From positions 1,715,931-1,779,930 of the forward strand of contig NZ_GG657754.1 in the NCBI RefSeq assembly GCF_000158915.1: a DNA stretch of 64,000 nt. Direction: 5' to 3'. Shown piece by piece: positions 62,864-64,000 of the stretch (positions are counted from its first letter, which is position 1; every line of letters begins with the position of its first letter). Under the pieces are notes generated by a model. That model saw nothing but the letters and a program-made list of their open reading frames with translations, was not told the origin of the DNA and searched no databases. A program made the position numbers and the translations under genes. The stretch is from Streptomyces himastatinicus ATCC 53653. Its GTDB lineage: Bacteria > Actinomycetota > Actinomycetes > Streptomycetales > Streptomycetaceae.

Positions 62864-64000
62864 ATGCCCCGAACCACCTCCGACACGTCTGTCGGCACGG
62901 TCGGCGCGCCACCCACGCCCGCCGGCGCGCCCCCTCGCCATCGCTGGTGGATCCTCGCCGTCATCGGCCTGGCCCAGCTCATGGTGGTCCTGGACGCGAC
63001 CATCGTGAACATCGCCCTGCCCTCCGCGCAGAAGGACCTGGGGTTCTCCGACGGAGACCGGCAGTGGATCGTCACCGCCTACGCGCTCGCCTTCGGCAGC
63101 CTGCTGCTGCTCGGCGGCCGCATAGCCGACCTGTTCGGCCGCAAGATGACCTTCCTGGTCGGGCTGGCCGGTTTCGCCGGTGCCTCGGCCCTGGGCGGTG
63201 CCGCGGGCAGCTTCGAGGTGCTCGTCGCCGCCCGCGCCGTCCAGGGCCTGTTCGGCGCGCTGCTCGCCCCGGCGGCCCTGTCCCTGCTGACCACGACCTT
63301 CACCGACGCCAGGGAGCGCGCCAAGGCCTTCGGTGTCTACGGCGCCATCGCGGGCGCGGGCGGCGCCATCGGGCTGCTCCTCGGCGGTGTGCTGACCGAA
63401 CACCTCGACTGGCGCTGGACCCTCTACGTCAACCTCGTCTTCGCCGCCGTCGCCTTCCTCGGCGGCGCCCTCCTGCTCGCCCGCGGCAGCCGCGACCGGA
63501 CCGCCACCATCGACGTCCCCGGCGCCGTCCTCGTCTCCGCCGGTCTGTTCGGCCTGGTCTACGGCTTCTCCAACGCCGAGAGCCACGACTGGGACTCCCC
63601 GGCCACCTGGGGTTTCCTGGCCGCCGGAGCCGTTCTGCTCGCCGTGTTCGCCGGGTGGCAGACACGCGCCGCGCACCCGCTGCTGCCGCTGCGGGTGCTG
63701 CTCGACCGCAACCGCGGGGCGTCCTTCGTCTCCGTGCTGATCAGCGGCGCCGGGATGTTCGGTGTCTTCCTGTTCCTCACCTACTACCTCCAGCAGAGCC
63801 TGGGCTACACCCCCATCAAGACCGGGCTGGCCTTCCTGCCGATGGTGGCCGCGCTCATGCTCACCTCGACCGTCGCCTCCACGGTGCTGATCCCCCGCCT
63901 CGGCCCCAAGCCGGTGGTGCCGCTGGGCATGGGCACCGCCGCAGCGGGCATGGCCTGGCTGACCGCCCTCGACCTGCACAGCGGCTACGCCACGGACATC
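62864..64000 (+). CDS. MFS drug exporter, DHA2 (14-TM) family, N-terminal part (cut by window edge)
   Basis: 379 codons are present and the frame is open at the edge. Family motifs: LDATIVNIALP (TM1), GGRIADLFGRK (motif A, loop 2-3) and GAIAGAGGAIGLLLGG (motif C, antiporter motif, TM5). The DATIVN wording is typical of QacA/EmrB-type DHA2 proton antiporters. GGAG lies about 10 bases before ATG 62864. It would export a hydrophobic or amphiphilic compound under TetR control; export of the lipopeptide is possible but not shown. Confidence 0.93.
   Translation, partial: MPRTTSDTSVGTVGAPPTPAGAPPRHRWWILAVIGLAQLMVVLDATIVNIALPSAQKDLGFSDGDRQWIVTAYALAFGSLLLLGGRIADLFGRKMTFLVGLAGFAGASALGGAAGSFEVLVAARAVQGLFGALLAPAALSLLTTTFTDARERAKAFGVYGAIAGAGGAIGLLLGGVLTEHLDWRWTLYVNLVFAAVAFLGGALLLARGSRDRTATIDVPGAVLVSAGLFGLVYGFSNAESHDWDSPATWGFLAAGAVLLAVFAGWQTRAAHPLLPLRVLLDRNRGASFVSVLISGAGMFGVFLFLTYYLQQSLGYTPIKTGLAFLPMVAALMLTSTVASTVLIPRLGPKPVVPLGMGTAAAGMAWLTALDLHSGYATDI

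Overview
The window is high-GC actinomycete DNA, almost certainly Streptomyces: GTG/TTG starts, tightly overlapping genes, a SARP-family regulator and very long NRPS genes. It is dominated by one nonribosomal lipopeptide cluster. Left flank (1-4936): the 5' part of a response regulator and its NarL/DesK-type histidine kinase on the minus strand. Divergent from them is a MacB/FtsX-type ABC transporter pair, a common resistance/export arrangement.

Core (5228-54661): three NRPS genes on the plus strand, joined by two 4-base ATGA overlaps. NRPS1 has FAAL-ACP, an internal TubC-like segment, C-A-PCP and C-A-(N-methyltransferase)-PCP. NRPS2 has seven C-A-PCP modules. NRPS3 has four C-A-PCP modules and a fifth, terminal module whose A domain is reduced to a scar, followed by two tandem thioesterases. 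Specificity residues read by eye give: acyl - X (hydrophobic-type code) - N-MeThr - Gly - Val-like - Ile/hydrophobic-like - Ala - Thr - Thr - Val-like - Val-like - Thr - Ser - Ile/hydrophobic-like - (residue supplied in trans). Length and order match what I recall of stendomycin, a 14-residue lipodepsipeptide that ends in the cyclic guanidine amino acid stendomycidine. The FAAL part of NRPS1 carries a tight cluster of apparent homopolymer indels plus a stop.

In-trans set (54828-60809): mbtH and a free-standing A domain with an arginine-like pocket on the plus strand; a minus-strand operon of a Cys-type alpha/beta-hydrolase (aminoacyltransferase-like), a discrete PCP, and a full-length plus a truncated acyl-CoA dehydrogenase; and a divergent PRMT-like methyltransferase. 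I infer that these make the last residue on the discrete carrier (arginyl loading, desaturation, ring closure, guanidine methylation) and hand it to the A-less terminal module.

Regulation and right flank (60888-64000): a SARP regulator. Runs of CTGAnC-type repeats with an exact 11-bp period lie before NRPS1, before mbtH and in the divergent aminoacyltransferase/methyltransferase region, and are good candidates for its binding sites. The right end holds a TetR regulator divergent from a DHA2-type MFS exporter (cut by the window edge), sharing a promoter region with a large nested palindrome. I saw no tRNA, rRNA, CRISPR array, insertion sequence or attachment site.
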